64,000 bases of DNA from Flavobacterium luteolum (GCF_027111275.1 NZ_CP114286.1:2046001-2110000), one strand, 5' to 3'; positions 18,970-27,278 are shown, counted from the first letter of the stretch. A program made the numbers and translations. The notes: a model not told the origin generated them from the letters alone.

Positions 18970-20262
18970 TTATTTGTTACCGCTAGAAGCTGTGATTTTT
19001 CCTAATTGTAATCTGAAATCTGGTTTTTTAGGATTGAAGATATCAATGAATGTTTCTTTGTTGTCACTTTGTGACATAACATTGAAAAACACAGGGTTTC
19101 CATACCAGCTCTCTAAATCTTCATTGTTAGAATTGTATTCAGTAAAGATGTTTCCTTTACATAAATTGAAATACATTTCCTCAAATTTGATTTTTTTAAG
19201 GTTGGCATCATTGATTTCAGTTTTGCTGTCTAATAATACTGCAGGGTTGAATCCAGAGATTACACTTCTTTTCATTTCAAGAGAAGCATTTTCGGCTACA
19301 TAAACAGCCTCTTTTACTAATCCTGCTTGAATGTCAGCATTAATGTTTTCACTGTCATTAACCATTGTAATATTACTTGCAACAACTAAAGTTTGTTTTT
19401 TAGTGAAATCTGTTTCACTTTTCTTTTCATAAGATTTAACCTCCATACAACGAGATCCGTCTTTAGTACTTGAGAAGTAAGAAGATCTAACTGCTAAAGA
19501 GTTGAAGAAACGACATTGAACTCCTTGAGAGAATTTAAAGTCATCGTTAACTGATTTATAAGAAACGAATTTTGTAGCATTTAAGTCACCACCTAAGATT
19601 CCGAAAGAATCTCCACCAGCGTAACTTACCATGATGTTTTCTAAAATTGTTTTGTTACCAACAGCTGCTAAAGTTAAAGCGTTGAAAGTATCAGCTCCTT
19701 TTACTTTTTTACCAGCAAATTCGATTCTTACGAATCTTAAAATTCCTGAGTTTGAAGCTACGTTGTCTCCACCGTAAGTAGTCATTGTTGGATCTAGATC
19801 TAGGTTATAAGAACCTACATTTCCAAATTTATTAATTGGAGCATCACCAAGAATTACAATACCACCCCAGTCTCCAGCTTTTTTCATGCTGCGGTTTGAA
19901 GTAAATACGATTGGATCTGTTTCTAAACCATCAGCTACTAATTGTGCACCTTTTGTGATCACCAATGTTCCTTTTGTTTCGAAATCACCAATAATTACTG
20001 TTCCTGGTTCGATAGTTAAAACAGCATTGTTTGTAACATAAACGTTTCCTTGCAAAACGTAGATATTTCTTTTCAGCAATTTGGTATTAACAGAAATATT
20101 TCCTGCCAAAATTTGGTTTGCTTCTCCATAATCAACTTTGTTAGGCTTAAACTCAGTCCAGTTGTTTAACCAATTGGTGTAGCCCATAATTCCTTTCTCT
20201 TGTTGAGCATTCATACTCGCAACTGTCAAAAGAACGCAGATCAATTGAGTAATTTTTTTCAT
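18970..20262 (-). CDS. Exported beta-helix-like repeat protein of the sprB operon
   Basis: 430 residues from the preferred start at 20262, which gives MKKITQLICVLLTVASMNAQ as signal peptide; an ATG 17 codons upstream would bury it. Residues ~55-110 have the short-strand, Gly/Asn-turn pattern of right-handed beta-helix proteins (VYVTNNAVLTIEPGTVIIGD, GTLVITKGAQLVADG). Blocks such as AGDWGGIVILGDAPINKFG, LRFVRIEFAG and ILENIMVSYAGGDSFGILGG are typical of a Bacteroidota family of exported proteins with poorly informative names. No catalytic motif is visible. It lies between the first gene of the operon and the small gene before sprC, so a role at the cell surface in motility is possible but unproven. 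Confidence 0.75.
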   Translation of the reverse strand: MKKITQLICVLLTVASMNAQQEKGIMGYTNWLNNWTEFKPNKVDYGEANQILAGNISVNTKLLKRNIYVLQGNVYVTNNAVLTIEPGTVIIGDFETKGTLVITKGAQLVADGLETDPIVFTSNRSMKKAGDWGGIVILGDAPINKFGNVGSYNLDLDPTMTTYGGDNVASNSGILRFVRIEFAGKKVKGADTFNALTLAAVGNKTILENIMVSYAGGDSFGILGGDLNATKFVSYKSVNDDFKFSQGVQCRFFNSLAVRSSYFSSTKDGSRCMEVKSYEKKSETDFTKKQTLVVASNITMVNDSENINADIQAGLVKEAVYVAENASLEMKRSVISGFNPAVLLDSKTEINDANLKKIKFEEMYFNLCKGNIFTEYNSNNEDLESWYGNPVFFNVMSQSDNKETFIDIFNPKKPDFRLQLGKITASSGNK

Positions 20263-20319
20263 GATAAGGGGGGTATTACGGTTAATAATAAATTTGGGTA
20301 TGCGTAAATGCAAAAACTC

Positions 20320-20356
20320 TTCTCGAGTTTTCTGAAATTTTCAGGACCCTCGAGAA
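20320..20356 (-). promoter_or_regulatory. Hairpin inside the sprB operon leader segment
   Basis: TTCTCGAG (20320-20327) pairs with CTCGAGAA (20349-20356), and CTGAAA pairs with TTTCAG inside the loop, giving a two-step hairpin between the first and second genes of the operon. On the minus strand five U residues follow within a few bases; a longer T run follows on the plus side. It may be a partial terminator or a processing site. Confidence 0.45.
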
Positions 20357-20443
20357 TGAGTTGTTTTTTTTTATTTTGTTTTTTAAGAATGTCTAGCTGG
20401 TATTCACCAGACTTTCTCAAAAAAGATTTTAAAAAATGCTTTA

Positions 20444-20896
20444 TTACATTTCGTTCAAATCGTTGAACTCGTGTAATGATTTCAATGTACTTTCGTAGAA
20501 TAAGATTGCAGCGATTAGATTTCCTTTATCAGAGTAAGGCATCATTTTTCTTTGAAAATCTACCGTCGTATCCAAGAAAGTTGTTGTACCAACTGCCTGA
20601 GCATCTAATACTTTTTTGTGTTCGTTATCGTCTGGAATACCTAAGTCTGCCATAGTAACACCTGGTTTAGTAACCAAAGCAATGTAAGGGAGAGTTTTAA
20701 CTAATACTTTAATACGCTCGATGTATAATTCCAAAAGTTCTCCTTTTTGCATACCACTTAATTCTTTTTGATCATGGTATTTTCTGATAAGAGCAGTTGT
20801 ACTGATAATACTTCTCGGTGCGTTTTTAGCTTGTGCTGAAGCAGCCGCAGTAGTTAAGATAAAAAAAGCACTAAATAGAATAATTTTCCCTTTCAT
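20444..20896 (-). CDS. Exported protein, first gene of the sprB operon
   Basis: 150 residues. MKGKIILFSAFFILTTAAAS then AQA is a signal peptide. The mature part is mostly predicted helix, with a block PYIALVTKPGVTMADLGIP and a C-terminal helix that contains AAILFYESTLKSLHEFN. I recognise no domain. It is the first gene after a consensus flavobacterial promoter 35-65 bases upstream and heads a minus-strand run that ends in sprB, so co-expression with the gliding genes is likely. The start is well set: it places the signal peptide at the N-terminus and the predicted transcript start about 28 bases upstream. Confidence 0.75.
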   Translation of the reverse strand: MKGKIILFSAFFILTTAAASAQAKNAPRSIISTTALIRKYHDQKELSGMQKGELLELYIERIKVLVKTLPYIALVTKPGVTMADLGIPDDNEHKKVLDAQAVGTTTFLDTTVDFQRKMMPYSDKGNLIAAILFYESTLKSLHEFNDLNEM

Positions 20897-20930
20897 AGAT
20901 TCTTATTTTATAATTGGTTGTTGATAAAAA

Positions 20931-20960
20931 CAAAAATATAGAAATTAACTTAAATTACAA
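20931..20960 (-). promoter_or_regulatory. Promoter of the sprB operon
   Basis: On the minus strand TTG (20960-20958), a 19-base spacer, then TATTTTTG (20938-20931), a full match to the Bacteroidota -33/-7 consensus TTG-N19-TAnnTTTG. The predicted start lies about 25-30 bases before the ATG at 20896. Confidence 0.7.
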
Positions 20961-21329
20961 CTGTAATGGATTTTTTTTTCAAAAAATTTCCTTAAAAAAA
21001 CCTTAAAAACCAGCGTTATGTCGAGAAAATGTGCGTTTTAACGGGCATTTTGTTAAAATGTTTATATAAAAACCGTAAGATATTAACTATAAAAAATAAA
21101 AAATTAACTCTTTAAATAATCAAAAAACAGCTCCGTTTGTCGAATTTTGAAAAAAAATATTAACAAAAACATCTTGGTGTTTATTAACTTGAAGATATTT
21201 ATTAACAAATTTCTGTCGAAACTGCATGAAAAAAATCAAAAAATCAAGTCCAAGACTTTAATCTCAAATTTGAAAATTCCAACTTCGAAATAATCTTATC
21301 TTGAAAATTTTTGACTACACATTTTCTTC
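20961..21329. other. AT-rich divergent intergenic region, no gene seen
   Basis: The spacer between the sprB operon promoter and the delta-prime gene is about 75-80% A+T with several TATTAACAAA-like stretches. I see no ORF with gene-like composition, no tRNA and no strong hairpin. Confidence 0.5.
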
Positions 21330-21337
21330 TATCTTTG
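21330..21337 (+). promoter_or_regulatory. -7 box five bases before holB; probable leaderless start
   Basis: TATCTTTG matches TAnnTTTG exactly and ends five bases before the ATG at 21342. TTTTTG lies 16 bases upstream as a short-spaced -33 element. With the usual box-to-start distance, transcription would begin at or within a base or two of the ATG. Confidence 0.6.
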
Positions 21338-21341
21338 CGCA

Positions 21342-22490
21342 ATGCAATTTTCTCAAATTTTAGGTCAAGATTACATCAAAAGCCACTTGATAAAAAGTGC
21401 TGCTTCTGGTAGAATTCCTCATGCACAATTATTCGTTGGTCCAGAAGGAAGTGGCACATTAATAACGGCCATTGCCTATGCCCAATATATTTTATGCAAT
21501 AATACCGGTGATGAAAATTCAAATGGAAATGATTCTTGTAATCTAAAGTTTGATAACATCTCTCATCCCGATTTGCATTTTATTTATCCAACCGTTACAA
21601 CCGAAGACGTAAAGACAAAACCTAAAAGTTTAGACTTTATTCAGGATTGGCGCAGTTTCATTCAAGAAATGCCTTATGGAGGTTTGTTCGATTGGTATAA
21701 AATTCTTGGCGTTCAAAACAAGCAGGGAGAAATTCGTGTAGAAGATGCACAGGAAGTTTTAAAATCGCTTTCGCTGAAATCTTATGAAGGCGGTTACAAA
21801 ATCATGATTATCTGGATGGCCGATAAAATGAATATCGCCGCATCTAATAAACTGCTAAAACTTCTCGAAGAACCGTCAGACAAAACCATGTTTATTCTGA
21901 TTTCTGAAAACGAAGAAGATATAATCCAAACCATACGTTCAAGATGCCAGGTTATTCACTTTAACGGACTTCCTGAAAAAGTAATAGCCGAAGCTTTGGT
22001 TGCCAAAGAAAATATAGATCCAAACTTAGCTAAAAAAATTGCACATCAAGCGCAAGGAAATTTTAATAAAGCATTGCACTTGTTAAAAGAAGACGATGAC
22101 GATCTTCCTTTTGAGCAATGGTTTGTCAATTGGGTTCGAGCTGCTTTTAGAGCAAAAGGAAATGCCGCCGCTATTCAGGATTTAATTTCATGGAGCGAGC
22201 AGATTGCCGCGCTTGGACGTGAGAGCCAGAAAAAATTTATTCAATACTGCATTGAAATGTTTAGACAAGCTCTTATGCTAAATTATCAAGCACAAAGTCT
22301 AGTATACATTGAACCGAAAGTGGATAAATTTAAATTGGAGAATTTTGCTCCTTTCGTAAACGGAAACAACATCCACGAAATATTCAAAGAACTTTCAGAT
22401 GCGATGTATCACATTGAAAGAAACGGAAATGCAAAAATAATCCTTACCGATTTATCGATCAAATTGACTCGTTTAATTCATAAAAAATAA
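21342..22490 (+). CDS. holB: DNA polymerase III, delta-prime clamp-loader subunit
   Basis: 382 residues. The N-terminus MQFSQILGQDYIKSHLIKSA and HAQLFVGPEGSGT is the AAA+ core of clamp-loader delta-prime. The P-loop has GPEGSGT in place of GxxGxGK, so ATP is probably not hydrolysed, as is usual for delta-prime. HPDLHFIYP, then NKLLKLLEEP and the arginine-finger motif IRSRCQVIHF (about 200) are diagnostic. The zinc-binding CxxCxxC cluster of DnaX-like subunits is eroded: only isolated cysteines remain around 50-65. The subunit helps load the beta clamp onto DNA. A DoxX-like gene follows six bases downstream and may be co-transcribed. Confidence 0.9.
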   Translation: MQFSQILGQDYIKSHLIKSAASGRIPHAQLFVGPEGSGTLITAIAYAQYILCNNTGDENSNGNDSCNLKFDNISHPDLHFIYPTVTTEDVKTKPKSLDFIQDWRSFIQEMPYGGLFDWYKILGVQNKQGEIRVEDAQEVLKSLSLKSYEGGYKIMIIWMADKMNIAASNKLLKLLEEPSDKTMFILISENEEDIIQTIRSRCQVIHFNGLPEKVIAEALVAKENIDPNLAKKIAHQAQGNFNKALHLLKEDDDDLPFEQWFVNWVRAAFRAKGNAAAIQDLISWSEQIAALGRESQKKFIQYCIEMFRQALMLNYQAQSLVYIEPKVDKFKLENFAPFVNGNNIHEIFKELSDAMYHIERNGNAKIILTDLSIKLTRLIHKK

Positions 22491-22496
22491 TTCATA

Positions 22497-22880
22497 ATGA
22501 ACAATGTTGCCTCAATTTTACTTTTAGCTTTTCTAGCTTTAACTTTTTTACAATCGGGTTACGAAAAAATTTTTTACTGGAAAGATAATGTTGCTTGGCT
22601 TAAAGAACACTTTGCCAAAACACCTTTAAAAAATCAAGTTCCTCTGGCTCTATTGCATTTATTGATTTTAGAATTGATTTCAGGAATTTTATGCGTTGTG
22701 GGCGGAATTCAATTATTTACAAACAATGGCAGAGAATTTGGCTTTTATGGAGCTATATTTTCTTGCATCTGTTTGCTAATGATGCTTTTCGGACAAAGAC
22801 TTGCGAAAGATTACGATGGTGCAAGAACCATTGTTATATATTTTATACCAGCTGTAATGGCTGTTTATTGGTTGAATTAA
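22497..22880 (+). CDS. DoxX-like four-helix membrane protein
   Basis: 127 residues with four hydrophobic segments: about 5-22, 48-70, 80-101 and 110-126. The order, the opening ILLLAFLALTFLQSGYEKI and the RLAKDYDGA loop before the last helix fit the DoxX/DoxD-like family. These are inner-membrane proteins whose biochemical role is poorly defined; links to redox balance have been proposed in other bacteria. It begins six bases after holB, so it is probably expressed with it. No charged catalytic cluster is visible. The family assignment is moderate. Confidence 0.72.
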   Translation: MNNVASILLLAFLALTFLQSGYEKIFYWKDNVAWLKEHFAKTPLKNQVPLALLHLLILELISGILCVVGGIQLFTNNGREFGFYGAIFSCICLLMMLFGQRLAKDYDGARTIVIYFIPAVMAVYWLN

Positions 22881-22890
22881 AATATGCCAC

Positions 22891-22908
22891 TCCCGATAGC
22901 TATCGGGA
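22891..22908. repeat. Perfect 18-bp palindrome (REP-like)
   Basis: TCCCGATAGCTATCGGGA is a perfect palindrome with no loop, placed 11 bases after the DoxX-like stop. Short GC-rich palindromes of this type recur between genes in flavobacteria; only this copy is in the window. Confidence 0.6.
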
Positions 22909-22910
22909 TT

Positions 22911-22949
22911 CACAGATTTATTTAATCATTTTAATCTGTGAAATCTGTG
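22911..22949. repeat. CACAGATT/AATCTGTG inverted repeat, short copy
   Basis: CACAGATT (22911-22918) pairs with AATCTGTG (22933-22940), followed by a further AAATCTGTG. The same core lies inside the larger inverted repeat upstream of trpS (26062-26124), so the two are members of one dispersed family. Confidence 0.55.
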
Positions 22950-22995
22950 ACAAAAAAGCCCTTTTTGGGGCGTTAAAACAAATTTTATTAAAAAA

Positions 22996-23505
22996 ATGAA
23001 TCCAAAACATCCTTCAGAATCCCTAACTATTTTAACTGATTTGGTTTTACCGAGCGAAACAAATCCTTTAAACAATCTTTTCGGCGGTGAGTTATTAGCC
23101 AGAATGGACCGAGCGGCAAGTATTGCGGCCCGCAGACATTCGCGTCGAATTGTTGTAACGGCCTCTGTAAATCACGTTGCTTTTAACAGAGCTATTTCGC
23201 TTGGAAGTGTTGTAACTGTAGAAGCAAAAGTTTCCAGATCTTTTAAAAGTTCTATGGAAGTTTTTATAGACGTATGGGTAGAAGACCGCGAATCTGGAAA
23301 CAGAACAAAAGCCAACGAGGCAATTTATACATTCGTAGCGGTAGACGATACAGGAAGACCTGTTGAAGTTCCAGCAATTGTACCAGAAACTGAATTGGAA
23401 ATTCAGCGCTTTGAGGCTGCACTACGTCGTAAACAATTGAGTTTATTGCTAGCTGGTAAAATAAAACCAACAGATGCAACAGAATTAAAGGCTTTGTTTT
23501 TGTAG
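22996..23505 (+). CDS. Acyl-CoA thioesterase, hotdog fold
   Basis: 169 residues, one hotdog domain. The segment NPLNNLFGGELLARMDRAAS (about 22-41) holds the conserved N...GG...MD pattern of the YciA/BFIT-type acyl-CoA thioesterase family, whose aspartate acts in catalysis. VVTASVNHVAFNRAISLGSV and VDVW-like strands follow. It should hydrolyse acyl-CoA thioesters in the cytoplasm. It begins 115 bases after the DoxX-like gene, behind two repeat elements and a short GC-rich hairpin (22958-22971), so it is probably a separate transcript. Substrate length cannot be read from the sequence. Confidence 0.85.
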   Translation: MNPKHPSESLTILTDLVLPSETNPLNNLFGGELLARMDRAASIAARRHSRRIVVTASVNHVAFNRAISLGSVVTVEAKVSRSFKSSMEVFIDVWVEDRESGNRTKANEAIYTFVAVDDTGRPVEVPAIVPETELEIQRFEAALRRKQLSLLLAGKIKPTDATELKALFL

Positions 23506-23650
23506 AACGATTTTGTGACAATTTGGAACAATCAAACTTCAAAAAAAGAAGTAATTTTACAAATTATAAAACTGACTAATAAGATTATTAAGGAATTTTC
23601 TTATTTTTATCCAGAAAGACAAAATAATAATTTAAGATATTTAGAAAAAA

Positions 23651-24658
23651 ATGAGTTCAGAGAAAGAAGCCAAATTAAAAGCACTACAATTAACGCTTGA
23701 CAAACTTGACAAAACCTACGGAAAAGGAACCGTAATGAAAATGGGCGATAAAGCCATTGTAGAAGTAGAAACGATTTCTTCTGGCTCACTAGGTGTTGAC
23801 TTAGCTCTTGGAGTAAACGGATATCCAAAAGGAAGAATTATCGAAATATATGGTCCAGAATCTTCTGGAAAAACTACTTTGACGCTTCACGCAATTGCAG
23901 AAGCTCAAAAAGCTGGTGGTATTGCTGCTTTTATCGATGCGGAACACGCTTTTGACAGAAACTATGCAGAGAAATTAAATGTTGATATCGAGAACTTAAT
24001 TATTTCTCAGCCAGACAACGGAGAGCAAGCTTTAGAAATTGCTGAAAATCTTATTCGTTCTGGCGCTATAGACATTGTTGTAATTGACTCGGTTGCAGCT
24101 TTAACTCCAAAAAGTGAGATTGAAGGTGAAATGGGAGATTCTAAAATGGGTCTTCACGCACGTTTGATGTCTCAAGCTTTGAGAAAACTTACTGGAACTA
24201 TCAGTAAAACAAACTGTACAGTTTTCTTCATCAACCAGCTTCGTGAAAAAATTGGTGTTATGTTTGGAAATCCTGAAACGACAACCGGAGGTAACGCACT
24301 TAAATTTTACGCTTCTGTACGTTTAGATATTCGTCGTTCTGCTCAGATCAAAGACGGTGAAAATGTAATTGGTAACAGAACTAAAGTTAAAATTGTTAAA
24401 AACAAAGTGGCACCACCTTTTAAAACTGCCGAATTTGACATTATGTACGGAGAAGGAGTTTCTAAAACTGGTGAAATCTTAGATCTAGCTGTAGAATTTG
24501 ATATCGTTAAAAAAGCAGGATCTTGGTTCAGTTATGGTGACACCAAATTAGGACAAGGACGTGACGCCGTTAAAGCTTTAATTAAAGACAACCCAGAACT
24601 AGCTGACGAACTGGAAGTTAAAATTAAAGATCATATGAAAGAATTGGCAAACGCCTAA
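23651..24658 (+). CDS. recA: Recombinase RecA
   Basis: 335 residues, the usual length for the Bacteroidota. Walker A is [10 protein letters not shown] (about 67-76), with FIDAEHAFD next and Walker B in [13 protein letters not shown]. Loop L2 region: [20 protein letters not shown]. The protein forms the filament for homologous strand exchange and triggers the SOS response where one exists. The start at 23651 gives [19 protein letters not shown], the standard N-terminal helix. It is monocistronic by context: about 145 bases after the thioesterase stop and followed by a strong terminator. No LexA-type operator was recognised upstream. Confidence 0.97.
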   Translation: MSSEKEAKLKALQLTLDKLDKTYGKGTVMKMGDKAIVEVETISSGSLGVDLALGVNGYPKGRIIEIYGPESSGKTTLTLHAIAEAQKAGGIAAFIDAEHAFDRNYAEKLNVDIENLIISQPDNGEQALEIAENLIRSGAIDIVVIDSVAALTPKSEIEGEMGDSKMGLHARLMSQALRKLTGTISKTNCTVFFINQLREKIGVMFGNPETTTGGNALKFYASVRLDIRRSAQIKDGENVIGNRTKVKIVKNKVAPPFKTAEFDIMYGEGVSKTGEILDLAVEFDIVKKAGSWFSYGDTKLGQGRDAVKALIKDNPELADELEVKIKDHMKELANA

Positions 24659-24681
24659 AAATAAGTCAACAAAGACGCCTT

Positions 24682-24722
24682 AAAAGCCGAATGATTCTAA
24701 AAAATCATTCGGCTTTTTTATT
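24682..24722 (+). terminator. Terminator of recA
   Basis: AAAAGCCGAATGATT pairs with AATCATTCGGCTTTT around a six-base loop and is followed by a T-rich tail. Confidence 0.85.
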
Positions 24723-24748
24723 TTGACATAAAAAAATGAAATTTTCAC

Positions 24749-24777
24749 GCAACCTTTTTACCAACCTTCCATCTGTA
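24749..24777 (+). promoter_or_regulatory. ECF-sigma-type promoter signature, copy 1
   Basis: GCAACC (24749-24754), 17 bases, TCTGTA (24772-24777). This resembles promoters read by ECF sigma factors, not the housekeeping TAnnTTTG type. A terminator-like hairpin lies about 80 bases downstream, so the transcript could be a short RNA. Confidence 0.45.
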
Positions 24778-24782
24778 TAAAA

Positions 24783-24894
24783 AAGCAGTTTATAATTGGT
24801 ACTGCCATATATCAATTTCGGTTTTTTTAGAATTTACATTGGTTGGTTATTTGAGTAAAAAATCCGTTGGTTGTTCAAACTGACGGGTTTTTGT
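24783..24894 (+). ncRNA. Candidate small RNA between an ECF-like promoter and a hairpin
   Basis: The interval from just after the first ECF-like promoter to a stem AAAAATCCGT/ACGGGTTTTT (24858-24867 with 24883-24892) has no ATG-initiated ORF. The stem holds one U-G pair, extends by two further U-G pairs, and ends in a T run like an intrinsic terminator. The call is inferred from layout only. Confidence 0.3.
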
Positions 24895-24915
24895 CAAATT
24901 ATCCTCAATTCCAAC

Positions 24916-24944
24916 GCAACCTTTTTAATTTTTCGATATCTATA
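24916..24944 (+). promoter_or_regulatory. ECF-sigma-type promoter signature, copy 2
   Basis: GCAACC (24916-24921), 17 bases, TCTATA (24939-24944): the same boxes and exactly the same spacing as the copy 167 bases upstream, with a shared ACGCAACCTTTTTA start. The 34-codon ORF begins 66 bases downstream. Confidence 0.45.
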
Positions 24945-25009
24945 ATAATGTGACATTAACTTGAGTTATTAACTAAACTCTTTATTATCAACCATTAATA
25001 TTTTTAACC

Positions 25010-25114
25010 ATGAAAGAAAAAATAGAATTGTTGTACAATAAAAACCGAAGAAAAACCAAATTGAAATTTAAAAAAGTATTGCGTTTTATTTCAGAAAAGA
25101 TAATTCACAGATAA
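25010..25114 (+). CDS. Small basic peptide of 34 residues, unknown
   Basis: The ORF begins MKEKIELLYNKNRRKTKLKF and ends EKIIHR. It is strongly basic, probably one amphipathic helix, with no membrane segment or known motif. It is preceded by an ECF-type promoter signature and followed by a stem-loop. It is too short for composition to prove coding, so it could be chance; the matched promoter upstream is the main argument for it. Confidence 0.35.
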   Translation: MKEKIELLYNKNRRKTKLKFKKVLRFISEKIIHR

Positions 25115-25154
25115 TAAGCTTTTGAATAAAAATAGGGGTTTTTAATTCAAAGAA

Positions 25155-25184
25155 AAGCCGGTAAACTTTTAAGTCTACCGGCTT
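25155..25184 (-). terminator. Stem-loop between the 34-codon ORF and plsC, probably shared
   Basis: AAGCCGGTA (25155-25163) pairs with TACCGGCTT (25176-25184). On the minus strand it is followed by TTTCTTTG and can end plsC transcripts; on the plus strand it can end transcripts coming from the ECF-like promoters. Confidence 0.65.
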
Positions 25185-25210
25185 CTGTATTTTACATAAT
25201 GTTTTTATGG

Positions 25211-25954
25211 TTATTCCTTTTGATAATCCACTAAACCATTATAAATCATATTTCTAACTTGATCTCTCAATTCTTTTCTGTTGTCACTTGTTAATCCTTT
25301 TGTTTCTACGAAAGGTAAAATTCTAGCGCGCATCTTTCCTGGACTTCCACTCAAAAAAGTATATGAAAAACGCTCTTTGTTATCTGGATAAACAATAGGC
25401 ACAATCGGAATCTGATGATCGATTGCCAATCTGAATGCGCCGTCTTTAAACTCGTCCAGCAAAATACTTTCGTCATCTGGAACTCCGCCCTCTGGGAAAA
25501 TGCAAATACTTAAACCTTGATTCAATCTGTTTTGAGCTCTTTTAAAAACCTCATTTTTACTTTTAGACGAACTTCTGTCAACCAAAATACAAGTACGTTT
25601 ATAGAAAAATCCAAAAAGCGGAATCTTTACCAGCTCTTTCTTCCCAACAAAAACAAATGGATTTTTAATTAAAGCCAACGTAAGCATAATATCCGTCATA
25701 GAAGTATGATTGGCCACTATCATGTAACTTTTCCCTTTAACGAGCTTCTGCTCGCGTTTTACGGTATAAAAGAAACCCATTCCGAAAAGGATAAATTTAG
25801 CCCAAATGCGGGCCATTTTAAAGAAGTATGGATATCCTTTCTCAGAAAGTATAGAAATAACCAGAAAAGGCAACATAATCAGTATTGGAATGGCCATCAA
25901 AACGTAAAACCAAATTCTCCAAAGAATCCAAAAAGCAATTTTAAATATTTTCAT
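25211..25954 (-). CDS. plsC: 1-acyl-sn-glycerol-3-phosphate acyltransferase (PlsC family)
   Basis: 247 residues from the start at 25954 (MKIFKIAFWILWRIWFYVLM). An upstream ATG at 26032 would add 26 residues that run into intergenic repeat DNA and is not favoured. A long hydrophobic N-terminal segment (about 8-38) anchors it to the inner membrane. The catalytic HX4D motif is NHTSMTD and the phosphate-binding motif is FPEGG; a VPIVYPDN block follows. It adds the second acyl chain of phosphatidic acid, or acylates a related lipid. It is transcribed away from trpS, with a large inverted repeat in the shared upstream region. Confidence 0.88.
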   Translation of the reverse strand: MKIFKIAFWILWRIWFYVLMAIPILIMLPFLVISILSEKGYPYFFKMARIWAKFILFGMGFFYTVKREQKLVKGKSYMIVANHTSMTDIMLTLALIKNPFVFVGKKELVKIPLFGFFYKRTCILVDRSSSKSKNEVFKRAQNRLNQGLSICIFPEGGVPDDESILLDEFKDGAFRLAIDHQIPIVPIVYPDNKERFSYTFLSGSPGKMRARILPFVETKGLTSDNRKELRDQVRNMIYNGLVDYQKE

Positions 25955-26015
25955 AGATTCAAAAGTAAGAAAACAGAAATGAATATTTAGCAACAATTTA
26001 TAATGTGAATAATTT

Positions 26016-26202
26016 AACAGCAAAGCACACAAAGATTTTACGCAAAGAGCGCAAGTTCTTAGCCACAGATTTAAATGATTAAATGGATTTTATGAAATCT
26101 GTGAAAATCTTTTTAATCTGTGGCAGAACATTTAAATCTTTGAAAAAACATAGTAAAAAATCTTTGCGTGCTTTGCGTAAAATCTTTGTGTGCTTTGCGG
26201 TT
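26016..26202. repeat. Nested inverted-repeat element upstream of trpS
   Basis: The outer arms 26020-26047 and 26171-26198 are 28-base perfect reverse complements (GCAAAGCACACAAAG... with ...CTTTGTGTGCTTTGC) and extend to 32 bases with one mismatch. Inside, GCCACAGATT (26062-26071) pairs with AATCTGTGGC (26115-26124), and a third AAATCTGTG lies between. The whole can fold into a hairpin of about 187 bases. No ORF with gene-like composition lies inside. The TTTG in the right arm may also be the -33 element of trpS. Confidence 0.8.
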
Positions 26203-26224
26203 ATAAAAAACTTCACGAACTTTG
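26194..26224 (+). promoter_or_regulatory. Likely trpS promoter, -33 box inside the repeat
   Basis: TTTG (26194-26197), 19 bases, GAACTTTG (26217-26224), one mismatch from TAnnTTTG. The ATG lies 19 bases after the box. The -33 box lies in the right arm of the inverted repeat. Confidence 0.45.
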
Positions 26225-26243
26225 CATTTCAGAAAAAACGAGA

Positions 26244-27218
26244 ATGGCAAAAATACTTACGGGTGTTCAAAGTACAGGAACACCGCATTTAGGAAATTTA
26301 TTAGGAGCAATTATTCCGGCAATCGAATTATCAAATGATCCATCAAACGAATCTTATTTGTTTATTGCCGATTTGCATTCAATCACTCAAATTAAAGACG
26401 GAAAGACTTTAAGAGAAAACACGTACAGTACTGCTGCGGCTTGGCTTGCGTGCGGATTAAATCCTGAAAAAGTTACATTTTACAGACAATCAGACGTAGT
26501 GCAAACTACAGAATTGACTTGGTATTTGAGCTGTTTTTTTCCATTTCAAAGATTGACTTTAGCACATTCTTTCAAAGATAAAGCTGATCGTTTGGATGAT
26601 GTTAATGCCGGACTTTTTACATACCCAATGTTAATGGCTGCTGATATTTTATTGTATGATGCTGAATTTGTTCCAGTTGGAAAAGATCAATTACAGCATT
26701 TAGAAATTACTCGTGATGTTGCGGCTCGTTTTAACCACCAAATGGGTGAAACTTTTGTTCTTCCTGAAGCAAAAATTCAAGAGAATATTATGCTGATTCC
26801 AGGAACAAACGGAGGAAAAATGAGTAAATCTGCAAACAATATCATCAATATTTTCTTGGACGATAAGACTCTGCGTAAACAAGTTATGAGTATTGAAACT
26901 GATTCAACTCCACTTGAAGCTCCAAAGAATCCTGATACTTGTAATGCTTTTGCAATTTATTCTCTGTTAGGATCAGAAGAACAAATCGCACAAATGAGAG
27001 CAAATTATTTAGGTGGAAATTATGGTTACGGTCACGCTAAACAAGCTTTGTTCGAATTGATTACTGAAAAATTCAAAACAGAAAGAGAAAAATATAATTA
27101 CTACATCAACAATCTTGAAGAAGTTGACGCTTTATTGAAAAAAGGTGCTGCAAAAGCTTCGGTTATTGCTGATGGTGTTTTGGCAAAAGTTAGAGAGGTT
27201 CTAGGATTTCAAAAATAA
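26244..27218 (+). CDS. trpS: Tryptophan--tRNA ligase
   Basis: 324 residues from the start at 26244 (MAKILTGVQSTGTPHLGNLL). An upstream ATG at 26190 lies in repeat DNA and is rejected. The class I signature HIGH appears as HLGN (about 15-18), and KMSKS is intact in GGKMSKSANN (about 190-199). YPMLMAADILLYDAEFVPVG and the DQLQHLEITRDVA segment are characteristic of bacterial TrpRS. It charges tRNA-Trp in the cytoplasm. It stands alone, with its own terminator 23 bases downstream. Confidence 0.95.
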   Translation: MAKILTGVQSTGTPHLGNLLGAIIPAIELSNDPSNESYLFIADLHSITQIKDGKTLRENTYSTAAAWLACGLNPEKVTFYRQSDVVQTTELTWYLSCFFPFQRLTLAHSFKDKADRLDDVNAGLFTYPMLMAADILLYDAEFVPVGKDQLQHLEITRDVAARFNHQMGETFVLPEAKIQENIMLIPGTNGGKMSKSANNIINIFLDDKTLRKQVMSIETDSTPLEAPKNPDTCNAFAIYSLLGSEEQIAQMRANYLGGNYGYGHAKQALFELITEKFKTEREKYNYYINNLEEVDALLKKGAAKASVIADGVLAKVREVLGFQK

Positions 27219-27240
27219 ATTTAAAAAACAATATTCTATA

Positions 27241-27278
27241 AAACGCTGAACATTACTAAAATTGCTCAGCGTTTTTCT
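27241..27278 (+). terminator. Terminator of trpS
   Basis: AAACGCTGA (27241-27249) pairs with TCAGCGTTT (27266-27274), followed by a T run. Confidence 0.8.
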
